From NCBI GenBank assembly GCA_022592435.1, contig JABYQS010000129.1, positions 1-64,000 on the forward strand: a stretch of 64,000 nt of DNA, in the 5' to 3' direction. This stretch comes from Cerioporus squamosus. Lineage: Eukaryota; Basidiomycota; Agaricomycetes; Polyporales; Polyporaceae. The notes below the pieces were generated by a model. The model searched no databases. It was not told where the DNA came from and saw only the letters and a program-made list of their open reading frames with translations. Below are positions 41,938 through 57,043 of the stretch, in pieces. Both the position numbers and the translations under genes were made by a program. The first letter of the stretch is position 1; the number at the start of each line of letters is the position of its first letter.

Positions 41938-42788
41938 CTCGGAGATGGTACTCGAGGTGAGGATGTGGTAGTGCGGTGTTCTGCTGGTGAGCAATGGAGG
42001 CTAGACGAGGACTCTGAAATCTGAAGGTCGAGAGGTCGCTGGATGACTTGGTTGGTGATGCAGACTCCATGTCAAACTCGTCGCAGTTATATACCACGCA
42101 GAACTGCACGGATTGCCTGTGTAGCGGATTGGAATGGATGCGAAGTAGCAATCGGCCAAGCGGGAGAGATGCGCCCACAGGAAGTTGCCTTCTCAGGAAA
42201 GTGTTTGCTGCAAGGAAAACACGAGCAGCGCGTAGAGACGAGCCGTCGCCAGGATACGAGGCACGCACAGACCAGACGAACGAACGAAGAGCCAATAACC
42301 AGCCGCGAGCCAGTCCACAATGAAGGGAGGCGCCGATGGATAATTGTTTGGTTCCCGACAGTGGACAAACAACACCACGTGGACCTCTCGGTGCAGCGGG
42401 GTGGCGGTGCATCGGCATGGGGCGGCAGAAGGCGGTATCCGAATGTGGAAATTTACGTACGGTGACCTCACATGCTGAGCGCCGGCGACGGGATCCTTGC
42501 TCTTGAACTTGAACCACCACCACCCTCCGCACGATTCGCTGGCTAGCCTGGCCACGGTCGTTCTTCTGTTTATCTCTGTCCATAATATACCCTTAAGCTC
42601 GAGTGCTCGTGCGGAGTCGTGCGGACGAGGCTTTAGCGGTACTGACGGGTAAGTCATTCCTGAGGCTCGACCGGCTAAATCAAGCGTGCTAAACAAATAC
42701 CCCATACACCATATCCCTGCTGCCAAACAGTTTTCTGTACGGCACATAGGAAGGAACATCCATAGAGCATTCACCTTGTATCTGCACG
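41938..42788. other. divergent intergenic region with TATA box
   Basis: Between the starts of the 71-residue gene (minus) and the MFS transporter (plus). It contains the minus-strand TATATAA at 42087-42093. No other gene was identified. Confidence 0.45.
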
Positions 42789-45752
42789 ATGTCATCGGAA
42801 CGGGAGCCGCTCATCCCTCGGACGACTTCTCCGGAGCCGCTCGACCCCAAACGAGACCCACGTCGAATGGGGCCTATGGAGATCTCCAGGACCACTCGTT
42901 ACGGGATCCTTGCGGGGATCTGGGTCGGCACCTTTCTTTCCGTGTGTAACGATCTCTTCATGCTTCACGCTTTCAGACCGCTCAGCTCTCATTTTTATGT
43001 AACAGTCTCTGAACAGTATGTCGTCGCGATACCTTCGCTCTGTCTGCTTTCTGACATTCTTGGAACAGCTACTCTCGTGGCCACATGTGAGAACTTTCGT
43101 CTCCATCCCCATCAATCGCATAACACGCTCTGAATTACGCGGCAGTGTTGCCGTCCATCTCTTCGGACTTCAACAAGTCTCATCAAGCCAGTTGGCTGGG
43201 TACCGCGTAGGTCCGCACGGGAGGGTCATATGGCACTGCGTCTGACCACGGAACGGGCACAGATACTTGCTCGCGACATGCACCTTCACTCCGCTCTATG
43301 GTCGACTGTCCAATGTGCTAGGTCGACGAGGCGCTAACCAGCTCGCCATCTTCTTTGCCGGTCTCGGCGTCGCAGCTTGCGGCTTCTCTACCAATATGGA
43401 GATGCTCATTGCCGCCAGATTTGTACGTGACCAGCTACGTCGGCCGAAGGACATACCTCATCTTACCAACATAGCTGGGTGGCATTGGCGGTGGCGGCCT
43501 CTTCACGACTGCAACGTAAGCATAATAGTTACGGCTTACAAGTAGCTTGAACGGTGCTTATACCTCAGGCAGGATCATAACCAGCGACATGTACAGTCTC
43601 AGAGTGAGCCTTGTGAAGCTGCGACATGCGACTCCCGCTGACAGATGTACTCAGAACCGAGGCCTCACGCAAGGTGTGGCAGCCGTATTCAACAGCGTAC
43701 GTATACCGGTCCCCACGAACCCCCGGGGTGTTCTGACCTCAATGTCACTGTAGATGGGCATGGGCCTTGGTGGCCCTCTGGGTGGGTTCATCGCCGACCG
43801 GTGAGCAGAATCTCGAACGTAACGAGGCTCATATGTGACGTGAACACACAGCATGGGTTGGCGATGGGCTTTCCTCATACAGCTGCCGTTCTTCGCGCTT
43901 GCGTTCATGCTCTCGTCGGTGTATCTGAGCTATGTTACGCCGGTACGTCTCTGCATCGTATTCTCACGGCAGTCCTTGACAACGTGCAGGGGAGAAGCAA
44001 GAGCACGATGGCTGTCTTGAAGCGCATCGACTACGGAGGAAGCGCAACACTGCTTGTAGCTGTGAGTGGTGCCATCCTCCTGGGGTGACTATCCGTCTCA
44101 TGACCTCAAATATTATCACAGGTGCTCTCCGTTCTCGTCTTCCTGAGTATGCGATTCAGCGAGGAACATCCAGTGGGTCTCATACATATTGCTCTGCTTC
44201 TGCAGGCACCTGATGACGTGATCTCTTGCAGTGGAGCTCTCCGACAGTGTATGGTCCGCTCACATCTGCAGTCGTCTTTGCACTGCTCTTCGTCTACGTC
44301 GAGCTCATGATTGCACCCGAGCCGATCCTGGCGCCGTTTCTGCTCAAGGAGAAGATTCCGGTGCTGGTCGGGATCAGCAACTTCCTGGTCGCGACATGCA
44401 ACTTTACAATCATGTACAACTTTCCGACGTGGTTCCAGACCGTGCTGCTCACAAGCGCGAGTGAGGCTGGTGCGTAGCGCTCTGGCTTGCTGCCTCCCTG
44501 TCCGTGCACATGACCGACATGACATAACAGGTGCCCACTTGATACCCAACGGAGTGTCTATCTCTGCTGGCTCTCTCTTCGCTGGGTCGGTGTCTCACAC
44601 GCGATTGTCCGGATATGGCTGACTTCTGCTCACGATCTCCTGCGCAGATGGGTCATGCACCGTACGGGGAAGTACAGACGCTTGAACCTCATCTTTGGTC
44701 TCTTTCCCTTCGTCGCTGCTGTTTTGCTCGCCTTGATGCGCGAGGACTCGCATCCCATCGTGCTGTGGCTCAGCATAGTACGTCGTGCGTTCAACAGTGG
44801 CTTGAGGTGCTGACAACGCACGTAGATTCCGGCTGGATTCGGTAACGCGGTTGTTCTGCAAACTATGCTCAGTCAGTACGCTCTCTTCCCGCTTCTGTTT
44901 ATTCCGTCTGACTCTCCTGTGACAGTCGCGCTGCTCGCCCATCTACCCCGTGAGTCCTCACCTACGCTCGATCTCGCACGCATGTTCAACAACAGATGCA
45001 GAGGACGCGATGGCCGTCGGGACAGGATTCGGCCAGCTCTTCCGAGGGATCGGCCAAGTCGGGGGCGTCGCCATCTCCGCCGCGCTCTTCCAGTCGATCC
45101 TGAACGTTGAACTGCACAAGCGCATACATACCCCCGATGCCGAAGAGGTCAGCCCGACAGCTCACTGGCGGAGTGAAATCATGAGTCGTTAACAGTCCGA
45201 CAATGCAGATGATCAGCAAGATCCGCCACTCCTCGACGCTTGTGGCGAAGCTCCCTCCTGACCTGCAGCGGGCCGCGCGAGACTCGTACGCTATAAGTTT
45301 ACGCGCGGTGTTCATAATGGCCGCCGTCTCCACTCTCTTAGCGTACATCGTCCGTCTTCCGGTGCGTTCTATCCGATTGCGTCTTTGTCGTCGTTCACTT
45401 TACTCACTTCCTGTCCCCGTGTGTATTGCAACAGATCCCCGACAAGCCCCTCGACCAGCCTCGCCCACGCACGCGCTCGCTCAGCGAGCTCCCGAACCCG
45501 CACCCGCGCACACCCGGCGAGCTCGAGGAAGAGACGCAGGCGGGCGCGAGCGGGGAGGTCACCGAGCTCGAGGACGAAGGCAGCGGGACCGACGATGCCG
45601 ACGACGTGCGCCCGCTGATTGGGCAGATGATACCGAAGCGGCGCCGGCTGTCGACGTATGAGAGCTCGGACGGGGGCATGGACTTGGAGGATGATCTTAT
45701 TGGGGGGTCGGCGAGGCGGGCTTCGATCGTTTCGTCTGCCCGTTCGCGTTGA
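42789..45752 (+). CDS. MFS transporter (DHA2/VBA-like)
   Basis: A major-facilitator exporter of the 14-TM drug:H+ antiporter-2 type, resembling fungal vacuolar basic amino acid and multidrug carriers; the substrate is unknown. About 17 exons were followed by frame. Exon 1 (42789-42941) gives MSSEREPLIPRTTSPEP and the first membrane segment (GILAGIWVGTFLS). Spliced landmarks are SLNTTLVATLLPSISSDFNK, SWLGTAYLLATCTFTPLYGR, LSNVLGRRGANQLAIFFAG (motif A-like), NRGLTQGVAAVFNS, GLGGPLGGFIADR, WAFLIQLPFFALAFMLS and GISNFLVATCNFTIMYNFP. The C-terminal half continues with GTGFGQLFRGIGQVGGVAIS and AVFIMAAVSTLLAYIV. A hydrophilic acidic tail of about 110 residues (ELPNPHPRTPGELEEE...) ends SVSSARSR-like at 45752. 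The N-terminal acidic/di-Leu stretch EREPLIP could be a vacuolar sorting signal (inference). Confidence 0.9.
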
Positions 45753-46079
45753 GTGGGCAATTCAAGTCATGAAGGGTGGACTCCGAAGAACCTATGTAGG
45801 ACGATGGTGGTGGTGCTTCAGGCACTTTTCGAACTGGCGACGAACGATGTCGTAGATATCCTGTTTGTCAATACCCGCGGCTTAGGGCAATCGTACTTGT
45901 CAGTGCATAGGCTCTCATTAAACAGACGGCACTGCCGGCTTTGGTATGTCTCCAGAATACTTCTTCGATTCACATCGTACTGATACGTTCTCTGGATACA
46001 GTGCTCCCTTGATCTTGCTTTCCTTCCGTTCCATCTCTCCGTCCGGTCCCAGATCCAACATATATACACACGGGACTGC
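45753..46079. other. intergenic between convergent MFS and cyclase genes
   Basis: Short 3' flanks. The part next to 46080 resembles the sequence at the same place behind the second cyclase copy (near 48170-48250), so the duplication includes the 3' untranslated region. Confidence 0.5.
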
Positions 46080-47798
46080 TCAGAAGTACGCCTGCAACAG
46101 AATTGGGTCACGTTAACATCAGCCAAAGACCGTACCAAGGTGCAGTGGCACTCACAGCAGCGTTCGGCGGGCTCGCCACGCCCCCGAGGCTATGATAGAT
46201 GAGCAGGGTTTCGTGGGTACAACGTCAGACTGAGCAAGATGCACCAGTACGCACACGTTGAGCGGCCAGGACGAGAAGAAGAACGTGTAGCGGCCCGTCT
46301 CCGCGGCGTGCTTGGAGAGCGCCTCGAGGTCGAAGAACTCGCCGATGGGCATGCCCCACATGCTGCACGAGTCCCCAGCATCCGAGTCCGAGGCGGTGAG
46401 CGCTGTGGTATTGGAGCCTGGGGAAAGAGGACGAGGTACGTACCCAAGGATGGTGGAGTGCAGGTGGGCGATGCCTTCCGGAGGGGGCCAGCGCTGCGTG
46501 GGTCCTAGTCAGCTCCGGAGAACGTTATGAGCCACATTGCCTACGCACCTCCAGGGAGGGCTGGTCAGACGCGATGGCGGCGAAGTGGTTGTCCCACAGG
46601 AATCGCTTCATGTCCTCGCCCTGTTCAATGCCCGCGCTGCACAGAACACGGTTCTGCCCTCAGCTGGGGCTCGGAGCGATCGAGATATTCACGTACAAGG
46701 TCTCCTCCTTGCCGGAAAGGCCGTCACGCTCCTCCTGCGTTGCTCCGTTATAGCGCTGCATGAAGCCGACACGCAGGATGAGGATGTCGGCCGGGCGGAA
46801 GGTCGTGCCCTGCGCCTTGGCACACTCGAGGATGTCCTCGAGCGGGATGGGGTGCGTCGTGAACGGGTCGTACGGCAGCTTGCCGAGCTTCTCTGTGTAA
46901 AACTTGACCATGTCGAGGAGCACGCCGCGGCCGCAGATGCCGTGCTGCGCCCAGTCTGTTGTGATGGTCAGGCGTGAGCTCAAGTATAGTACACGACGGG
47001 GATGGAGACGTGGGAGAGGGAACGCACTGTGGATGCCGAACTTTATGAGCTCGGGGTCAACGTCGGTCGGGCTCGCGATCGTGATCTTGCCATTCTGGAA
47101 GAAGGACGCAGGCGTGCCCTGGTAGAAAAGCCCGTGCTGGAGCAGGCCGAAGTGCTTCAGGCCATCCCACTGCGTCCCAGATTGGGTATTCTTGGTGCGA
47201 CGTGATAGCGTGAGCGATATAGGCTACCGTGTGAGAACTTGAAGATCACGGAACGCACGATGTGGAGAACGTCGTCGTGGACAGCGCCGCGCCCTTCCTT
47301 GAAGATAACCTCGTGCTCGGGAGGCTTGCGACCAAACACAGGCTGTAAACATGGCAAGCATGATCAGGTCTCATGATCTATGGCCAGACGTATGATGACA
47401 TCGACGGCATCCCGCACTGTGACGGCGGCAGTAGTCGCGCTCGAGCATACCTTGCTCGGGAAGTTCACCGGCCTGTGTAGTAGTGGGGAAGCGTCAGATC
47501 GCATCCTCTCCCCAACGTCGCTCCAATGCACTCACCAGTTCAGGCAGATCGCCTTGCCTGTCCTACATGAAGCCGATCGCGAGGTCAGCGTGGAGCAGGA
47601 GTACTATGTACCACGAGACAGCCTCTGAGAGACGCATGCGCACTGGATTTCCTTAGACGCCTCTTTCACGACCTCCTCGATCAGCAGATTCACAGTCCCG
47701 AGCTGATCGTCCTTGCCCCAAACCTCCCAGGCGCACCCGGTGAAGTCCTTGAACTTGGGCAGCTCGTCAAACGTTGGCAGCTTGCTCGCAGTCGCCAT
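46080..47798 (-). CDS. putative cyclase family (PF04199) metal-dependent hydrolase, copy A
   Basis: A member of the cyclase/kynurenine-formamidase-like fold, expected to hydrolyse a small amide or lactone; the substrate is unknown. Start MATASKLPTFDELPKFKDF. Landmarks over about nine short exons are VWGKDDQLGTVNLL, ICLNWPVNFPSKPVFGRKPP, AVHDDVLHINTQSGTQWDG with LKHFG (position of the family's HxGTHxDxPxH metal site, here degenerate), WAQHGICGRGVLLDM, PADILILRVGFMQRYNG, MWGMPIGEFFDLEALSKHA, FFFSSWPLN and GGVASPPNAA. A final tiny exon encodes AYF-stop (TGA at 46080-46082). Exon 1 is 47644-47798. Length is about 330 residues, normal for fungal members. A second, very similar copy lies 457 bp upstream in the same orientation. 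Confidence 0.88.
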
Positions 47799-48255
47799 CG
47801 TCGTGTTCGCAGTAGCAGTCGAGGCGGCGTGTGAGATGAGATGTGGCCTTTGAGGCGGCCGGAAGCCGCTGTTGCAACACCCACGCTCGTTACTTTAGTC
47901 TGCGGGCTCTCGGTCAGCATGGGTGTCGGGTGCTGTCCTCCTCCTGCGGCCCGGGGAAGCGTATAACTTATAGTACTATAACGTAGGTTCCCGTGAACGC
48001 GCAGGTAGCTACGCGCCCGTCTGGTGATGTTCCTCTTAGGGCTCTCACCGAAACTTTCACTTCGTTCCACCCGAATAGTTCTGACTTACGAGGCGCTGTG
48101 TTGAGAACATCCTGCGGTCAATAGCTGCCCTTCGAGTCGAACGACGGCATTGGTACTTATGCTTTCAATCATACTGATACAATCTCCGAGTAGAGTGGTC
48201 CCTGCTTTCCGTAGCTTCCATCCTTGTAATCCGGTCCACATCCATAAAGCGCCGC
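47799..48255. other. spacer between the tandem cyclase genes
   Basis: 457 bp holding the promoter of copy A and the 3' end of copy B. No other gene seen. Confidence 0.5.
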
Positions 48256-50206
48256 TCAGAAGTACGCCTGCAAGGAGCATGGTCAGCATGGGCCGTGCAC
48301 TGTCCAGACTCAGGTGCACCACTTACGGCAGCGTTCGGCGGGCTCGCCACACCCCCGAGGCTAGATGAGGAAGGTTTTGTCAGTACATCTCGGGGCATTA
48401 GAGGCAAGGACAGACACGCACACGTTGAGCGGCCAGGACGAGAAGAAGAACGTGTAACGACCCGTCTCCGCGGCGTGCTTCGCGAGCGCCTCGAGGTCGA
48501 AGAACTCGCCAATGGGCATGCCCCACATACTGCCGTGCAAGTGTCAATGAACACTGAGGAGCTTGCACTGGAGAGGAGCAACGACGTACCCGAGGATGGT
48601 GGAGTGGAGGTGAGTGATGCCCTCGGCAGGAGGCCAGCTCTGCACCAGTCCCAATCAACTTCGCAGCCTGTCACGGGCTGCTTCAAGTACGCACCTCGAG
48701 TGCGGGCTGGTCAGACGCCACAGCGGCGAAGTGATTGTCCCAAAGGAAGCGCTTCATGTCCTCGGTCTGCTCGATACCCGCGCTGTGAGGAAGATGAATC
48801 CGCCATTAGCTGCTGGACTGCGGGCATTTCTGGTCAAGCTCGCACGTACAAGGTCTCCTCCTTAGCAGCGAGCCCATCGCGCTCCTCCTGCGTCGCGCCG
48901 TTGTAGCGCTGCATGAAGCCAACGCGGAGAATGAGGATGTCCGCGGGGCGGAAAGTCGTGCCCTGCGCCTTGGCGCATTCGAGGATGTCCGCGAGCGGGA
49001 TGGGGTGCGTCGTGAACGGGTCGTACGGCAACTTACCGAGCTTCTCGGTGTAGAACTTGACCATGTCAAGGAGCACGCCGCGACCACAGATGCCATGTTG
49101 CGCCCAGTCTGTGCATCGCGCGAATATGAGCTCATATGAATACAGTGATGTGGAAGAGACAAGAGTGGACGTACTGTGGATGCCGTACTTGATGAGCTCG
49201 GGGTCGACGTCCGTAGGGCTGACGATCTCAATCTTGCCGTGCTTGAAGAAAGACGCAGGCGTTCCCTGGTAGAACAAGCCGTGGTGGAGCAAGCCGAAGT
49301 GCTTCAGGCCATCCCATTGCGTCCCGGATTGAGTGTTCTACAGCATTGGTTCGTAAGCAAAGCCTTCATAGCACATGCATAGAAACTTGGAACTAGTCGA
49401 TTGACCGAGCAGTGCTAGTGAACGAGCTCTCGCTGAACGAGTGGTGAGGTTCACGCAGCCGGTCCGGGAGAGTACCGGGTCCCGAGAGGCGTTTTATCCA
49501 CTAACGTCTGCTGCGCATCATATCGGACAGAGCGCGGTGGACATGGACACCAATCCGAGTGTAACAGCCCCTGGCGAATGCATGAATCGCAGGAGGTAGG
49601 AGCAAACTCCGTCGTATTCCTTTATACGACGTACGCGAAGATATCCACCCCTCTCGGTGCATTGCAAGACCAAGAGAAAACATTGACACTCACAATGTGA
49701 AGGTGGTCGTCGTGGACCGCGCCGGCATGCTCCAAGAAGAGTATCTCGTGCTCGGGAGACTTGCGGCTGAACGCAGGCTGTGAACACGAGCATGATCAGC
49801 GTTAGCTCTCGCAGTCGGACGCACATGACGACATCGACGGGACTCCGGATGCCGGCAGCTGCACTCGTACCTTACTCGGGAAGTTCACCGGCCTGCGAAA
49901 CAATGCGGAAGCTTCTGCTCGTGTCCTCTCCTCGACATCGTTCTGACAGAACTCACCAGTTCAGGCAGATTGCCTTGCCCGTCCTGCGAAACAGCTGCGT
50001 TAGCACGCGCAGAGGGGTACATGATAGCCTTCATGGGAAGGGAAGACGTACTTGATTTCCTTCGACGCCTCCTTGACGACCTCCTCGGTCAGCAGGTTCA
50101 CAGTCCCGAGCTGGTCATCCTTGCCCCAGACCTGCCAGGCACACCCAGTGAAGTCCTTGAACTTGGGAAGCTCGTCGAACGTCGGCAGCTTGCTCGCAGA
50201 CGCCAT
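48256..50206 (-). CDS. putative cyclase family (PF04199) metal-dependent hydrolase, copy B
   Basis: Same family, orientation and exon order as the gene at 46080-47798, and nearly the same protein. Start MASASKLPTFDELPKFKDF, then VWGKDDQLGTVNLLTEEV, WAQHGICGRGVLLDM, HPIPLADILECAKAQGTTF, PADILILRVGFMQRYNG, IGEFFDLEALAKHA and PPNAA plus the last exon AYF-stop (TGA at 48256-48258). Differences are scattered conservative changes and longer introns (one around 49330-49700 is several hundred bp). All exons remain open, so both copies appear functional. Length about 330 residues. Confidence 0.87.
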
Positions 50207-50887
50207 TGCAGTAGCAGTCGAGGTGGAGTGTGGCTCTGAGATGTGGGCGAGAACACGTTTGAGGCGGCCAGATGCCATAACGGCCGTCGTTATATATGTC
50301 TGCGGGGTACCGCGCCCTGTCACTGTCAGCGTTAGATGATGTCTCCCCACCGCGAAGCGAGATGTGCCGGTTCCGGGGAAGGCGAAGGAAAATACGTGCT
50401 TCCGCAGCCCGAGGCCCCGACCTGGGGCACCTGCGATCGCGAAAGTCCAATCTCTGCGCCCAGCCGACCGGAACACCCTGATATCGTGACCGCAAACACA
50501 GCTCATCTGACCTCCATCTGACACCCTATGCGTCGCCGGCATTCCTCTGTGCAGGCTGCCATGACGGTGGCGCACCCCTCTCGACCTCCACAATCGTGCG
50601 ACAAGGGGCTTGGGACGGCTGTATGAAGAGGCATGCGACCTTCCCAGGAGAGGCTTCCGATGGCAACTCACAACAGGTCGTGGTAGCCGCGCTACGCCGC
50701 CCTCAACACGGACGTGAATTCGCTTGTCGAATCAGACATAGTCGTAGGAGACACAGATCTTGCGCAAATCAGATAAGATACCCATAAGCACAATGAGGAA
50801 ACAGGGGATGGAACGTGGATCAGCCTGTAGTGCTGAGCGTGCCAAGATCGCAAGGATCCGCACCCAGTCCAGAAGACAGGGAACAAC
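50207..50887. other. intergenic, promoter of cyclase B and 3' flank of prp4
   Basis: 680 bp without a recognisable gene. Confidence 0.45.
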
Positions 50888-53708
<2,821 letters not shown>

Positions 53709-54044
53709 GTTTGAAGGCGAGTTATTGTGGTTTACGGGGCACCGCACGATGACAAGAAAGGCTCGTTGTCGCAGGAGAGGGCGGTGACGGTGTGGTGGGC
53801 GATGAGTAAAGACGCGTTTGAGTCACAGCCCGCCGAGGAGAGCCCGCGCCAACTGGTTCGGGTTCCCACGGAGGAGGTGAACCAAAGCCCAAGTGCAACT
53901 GAACCAAAGCGGACGCGTGATTGTGCGGGTCGCGAACCTTTCCACGCGACGAGAAGTCGAACAACCACCGAGCGGCCTCCACGACCCGACCACGACGACA
54001 ACCGTTCCGCGACGCCCCAGACACCCTGCTCGCTGCCAGTTGCG
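53709..54044. promoter_or_regulatory. shared divergent promoter of prp4 and shugoshin
   Basis: 336 bp between the two start codons, the whole of the regulatory space for both genes. It has no TATA box. Two GAGTTATTG/CGATGAG-like words and scattered CGCG sites were seen, but none can be assigned to a factor with confidence. Confidence 0.5.
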
Positions 54045-56308
54045 ATGAGCAGACGACAATCGCGTGTATCTATCGACGCCAGGCAGCACGACACCCTGCT
54101 GGAATTCGAGACCTGTGCGTGTTCCCGTCGCCGGACTCCGTCCATCTCTCACGCTCATACGTCCGTGCTCATGTCCCCGCTCTCGTTCAGTCAAGAAGAA
54201 ATTCCTCCTGGCCAACAAGCATATCACGAAGTGCGTGTCGTGCGCTCGTCATATCTGCGTCTTCGCATGGCAATGGTGTCAGAGAGAGACTGACATGTGG
54301 CTGGGCTAGGCTGAACTCGACCCTGAGCGCACGGATAGAAGAACTCAATGCGCAGATATCTACCCTCTATGTCGAGAACCTTCGCCTCAGGGCCTCCGAG
54401 ATTGCGCTCACATCGCAGTTGAAGAAGGAGAGGGAGAAGTCCAGGAAGATCTTGGCCGATGCAGAGTCCGCGGTAAGCATCCATCTTTGCTTTCGTGTTG
54501 AGGACCTCTCCATCTCCTTGCCTTCTTTGCTTCCCCAATCCGACTTGACTCTTGCCTCAAACTCACCGTGGCTTTGCTCGGTATTTTAAATGTTCGCTGT
54601 AGGGCGAGTTCAACTATGCTTGTATATTGGTGCACATATGCCCTTCTTCACTCGTATCCTGCGCCTGCCTTCCGCCGTCGCATCGTTTCCATCTCTCGAG
54701 GCTCGAACCGCTTCGACTGGAAGCATCACGGCATGTGGTCTTGTCATCCATTAATCGAGCTGGCTTGCTGCATGTTGTTGACCTCTCGCATGTCTCCAGA
54801 CACACAACCTCATGAAGCAGCTTGGCTTCATCCGCAAGTCATGTGGCATATCACATCGTTCCCCCAGTCCGGAAGCCAACCCTCAACCACCACGCGCGAA
54901 GCGTCCCATCCCAGACCCCAATGTATCACCGCCTCCGAACCGCATCGCTCGTCCACCAACAATTCCTGTTCTCGTGGAAGATGACGAACCCAACATGTCT
55001 TCCCCAGAAGACCTTGACGAGCAAGAGCCGGAGTCGAGCCCAAGCCTCGTTCGTAAACGCAAGACGAAGTCGCGGACATCCAGTACTTCTTCCAGCCGTC
55101 TCCCTGTGCCCTTGTCCAAATCGCCATCGCCCCCTGTGGAAGTCCTTCAGATTGACTTTGACGGCCAGCTAGGCAAGTCAGGGAAGCGGCGACCCACACG
55201 ACGTCAGAGCGGTCTCTTGACGAGCGTGTCAATCACCGCGGTCACTGCGGACGGCCTCGGTCGCCCACCAAGCCCTGTTCCTAGCTCTCCGGTGCGTGAT
55301 GCGATGGAAGAAGACGAGCTAGCTGCTGCGGAGCCCGACGATAATGAGGTTGAGGCGATCCTGCAGACGGTAACCAAGCGAGAGCGCAAGGTCAAGAAGG
55401 AGCCGGTTACCGAACGCATACGAGAGGCTGACAGCGACGCCGCCGAGGTCCCTCGTCCACGCGAGCGCAAGAAGCATCGTGCCACGGAGGATCCGGCTGA
55501 TGTTGTCGTGGGGAGCAAGTCGAAACTCAAGGACGTCACGAACTCGCAGGCGAGCCGATCTGCTTTGCCTCAGCTCGACACGACGTCAGGTACGTCACTG
55601 CCAGACTGAACGCTCGCGGAAGATTGTGTCTCATGTATTACTGTCATAGATCGCGAGCGTCGACGCTCCCCTGATGTCGACGTGCCGACCTCCGCCACCA
55701 GTCTCGCGAGTACGTCAACCAGGAACTTCCTGTCAACTCCTGCTACCACGCCAGCGCCTCCCTCGAAACCTCCGTCTCACTTACTCACGCCGCGCTCATC
55801 GAGTCCTATTGCGCCACCACCTCAGCCCGAATCGGAGTCTGCTCTCGGCGGACGCGAGCGTCGCGTGCGCAAGAGCATCAACTACGCGGAGCCAAAGCTG
55901 AACACGTAAGTCCCCAATCCCGTCGTCCTTGGGAGCACGCTCACTCACGTCACATCTGTCCCCAGGAAGATGCGCAAACCTGACCCTGCTCCGTCGACGG
56001 GTTCAAAGCGCACGTCGCTGGCCGCGCAGGATGATCCGCTGCCTATCTCTTCGCGATCGTCGTCTTCAAACACCGCTGATGCAGAGGCCGACCCCGTCTC
56101 TACTGGGTCAATGAAACGCAAGAAGTCCCGGGGATATACGCCCCCGGAGGATGAGGACGAGAGTGAAGGCACGCAGGCCGACGCCGAGTTCGGGAGCCTC
56201 CGCACCGGGTCGTGGTCCAACGTGGACGGGCGACGACGCAGCGTGCACGGTTCCAGCACACGACGACTGGAAGGTGACGACCTGCGACGCCACAGCATGG
56301 CTGTGTAG
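54045..56308 (+). CDS. sgo1: shugoshin, centromeric cohesin protector
   Basis: Protects centromeric cohesin by recruiting PP2A and binds phosphorylated histone H2A. Six exons (54045-54114, 54191-54230, 54310-54472, 54800-55589, 55650-55905, 55966-56308) join in frame to 553 residues. The start MSRRQSRVSIDARQHDTLLE leads to the N-terminal coiled coil (KKKFLLANKHITKLNSTLSA, then IEELNAQISTLYVENLRLR), the PP2A-binding region of the family. A long Ser/Pro-rich middle is followed by the C-terminal SGO motif RRVRKSINYAEPKLNTKMRK, which is formed only after the 55906-55965 intron is removed. The tail ends RRHSMAV. The intron at 54473-54799 is long (327 nt) for this genome. Both shugoshin signature regions are present, so the call is secure. 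Confidence 0.93.
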
Positions 56309-57043
56309 CCCGTCGCCCTGGTGCTGGCGGTTCCGTTTCATCGACTCGGCGGACTTGCGGGTGCCTTCCGGTCTGCGACAGCTCCCCTCCGGTTGACCCT
56401 CCATCGCGCGGCGGTGCTGGTCTCGGCGAGTGTTGCGCCCATTGGGGACGTTATGATTATGGTGATGACCTCCTATGATATGATGATTGATACGTATGCA
56501 ATGATCCGCGTTCGCGAGACCCTCCAGTCAGTCTGATTTACTTACAACTAGGGCGTCTTCGCACAACCCACTCTTCCCTGTGCGTAGACTAAGGCTATCG
56601 TAATTTACAGTGGTCTCGTCTTGTGAGTATGCAAACGGAACGAATGACTAGTGTTACTGTATCATATGTATCCTAACTTCTACTCCTTATCCTTTATTCT
56701 CGTGAATATAGTTCGGCTTGCTTGGGTTTTCATTGTAACCCCGTATTGTCCCAGTTCTGCACTGACAATGTGTCTCAACTCTCCTGCGGTCGTGCATACG
56801 ATGAGGCCAACGTCGCCGCACAAGCTAAAGCTCACGTAGGACAGCTAAGGTTCGGGAGGCGCCCGGCGGTCAGTATCGAATTACGTAATCCTGGGAGACA
56901 ATAGCCGGCAAGTCGAGAGGTTGGCTTGGTTTACTTTGACTTCCGACCTTGGTCGACGGATTCTCGTCGACGGCCACCACATTCATATGCTGTCCATCTT
57001 CTAGCTCTTGGATACTGCTTAACCACCGGACTAGCAAACTAGC
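56309..57043. other. intergenic between shugoshin and the 670-residue gene
   Basis: AT-richer than the genes, especially 56430-56720. It serves as the 3' flank of shugoshin and the promoter of the next gene. No gene seen. Confidence 0.5.
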
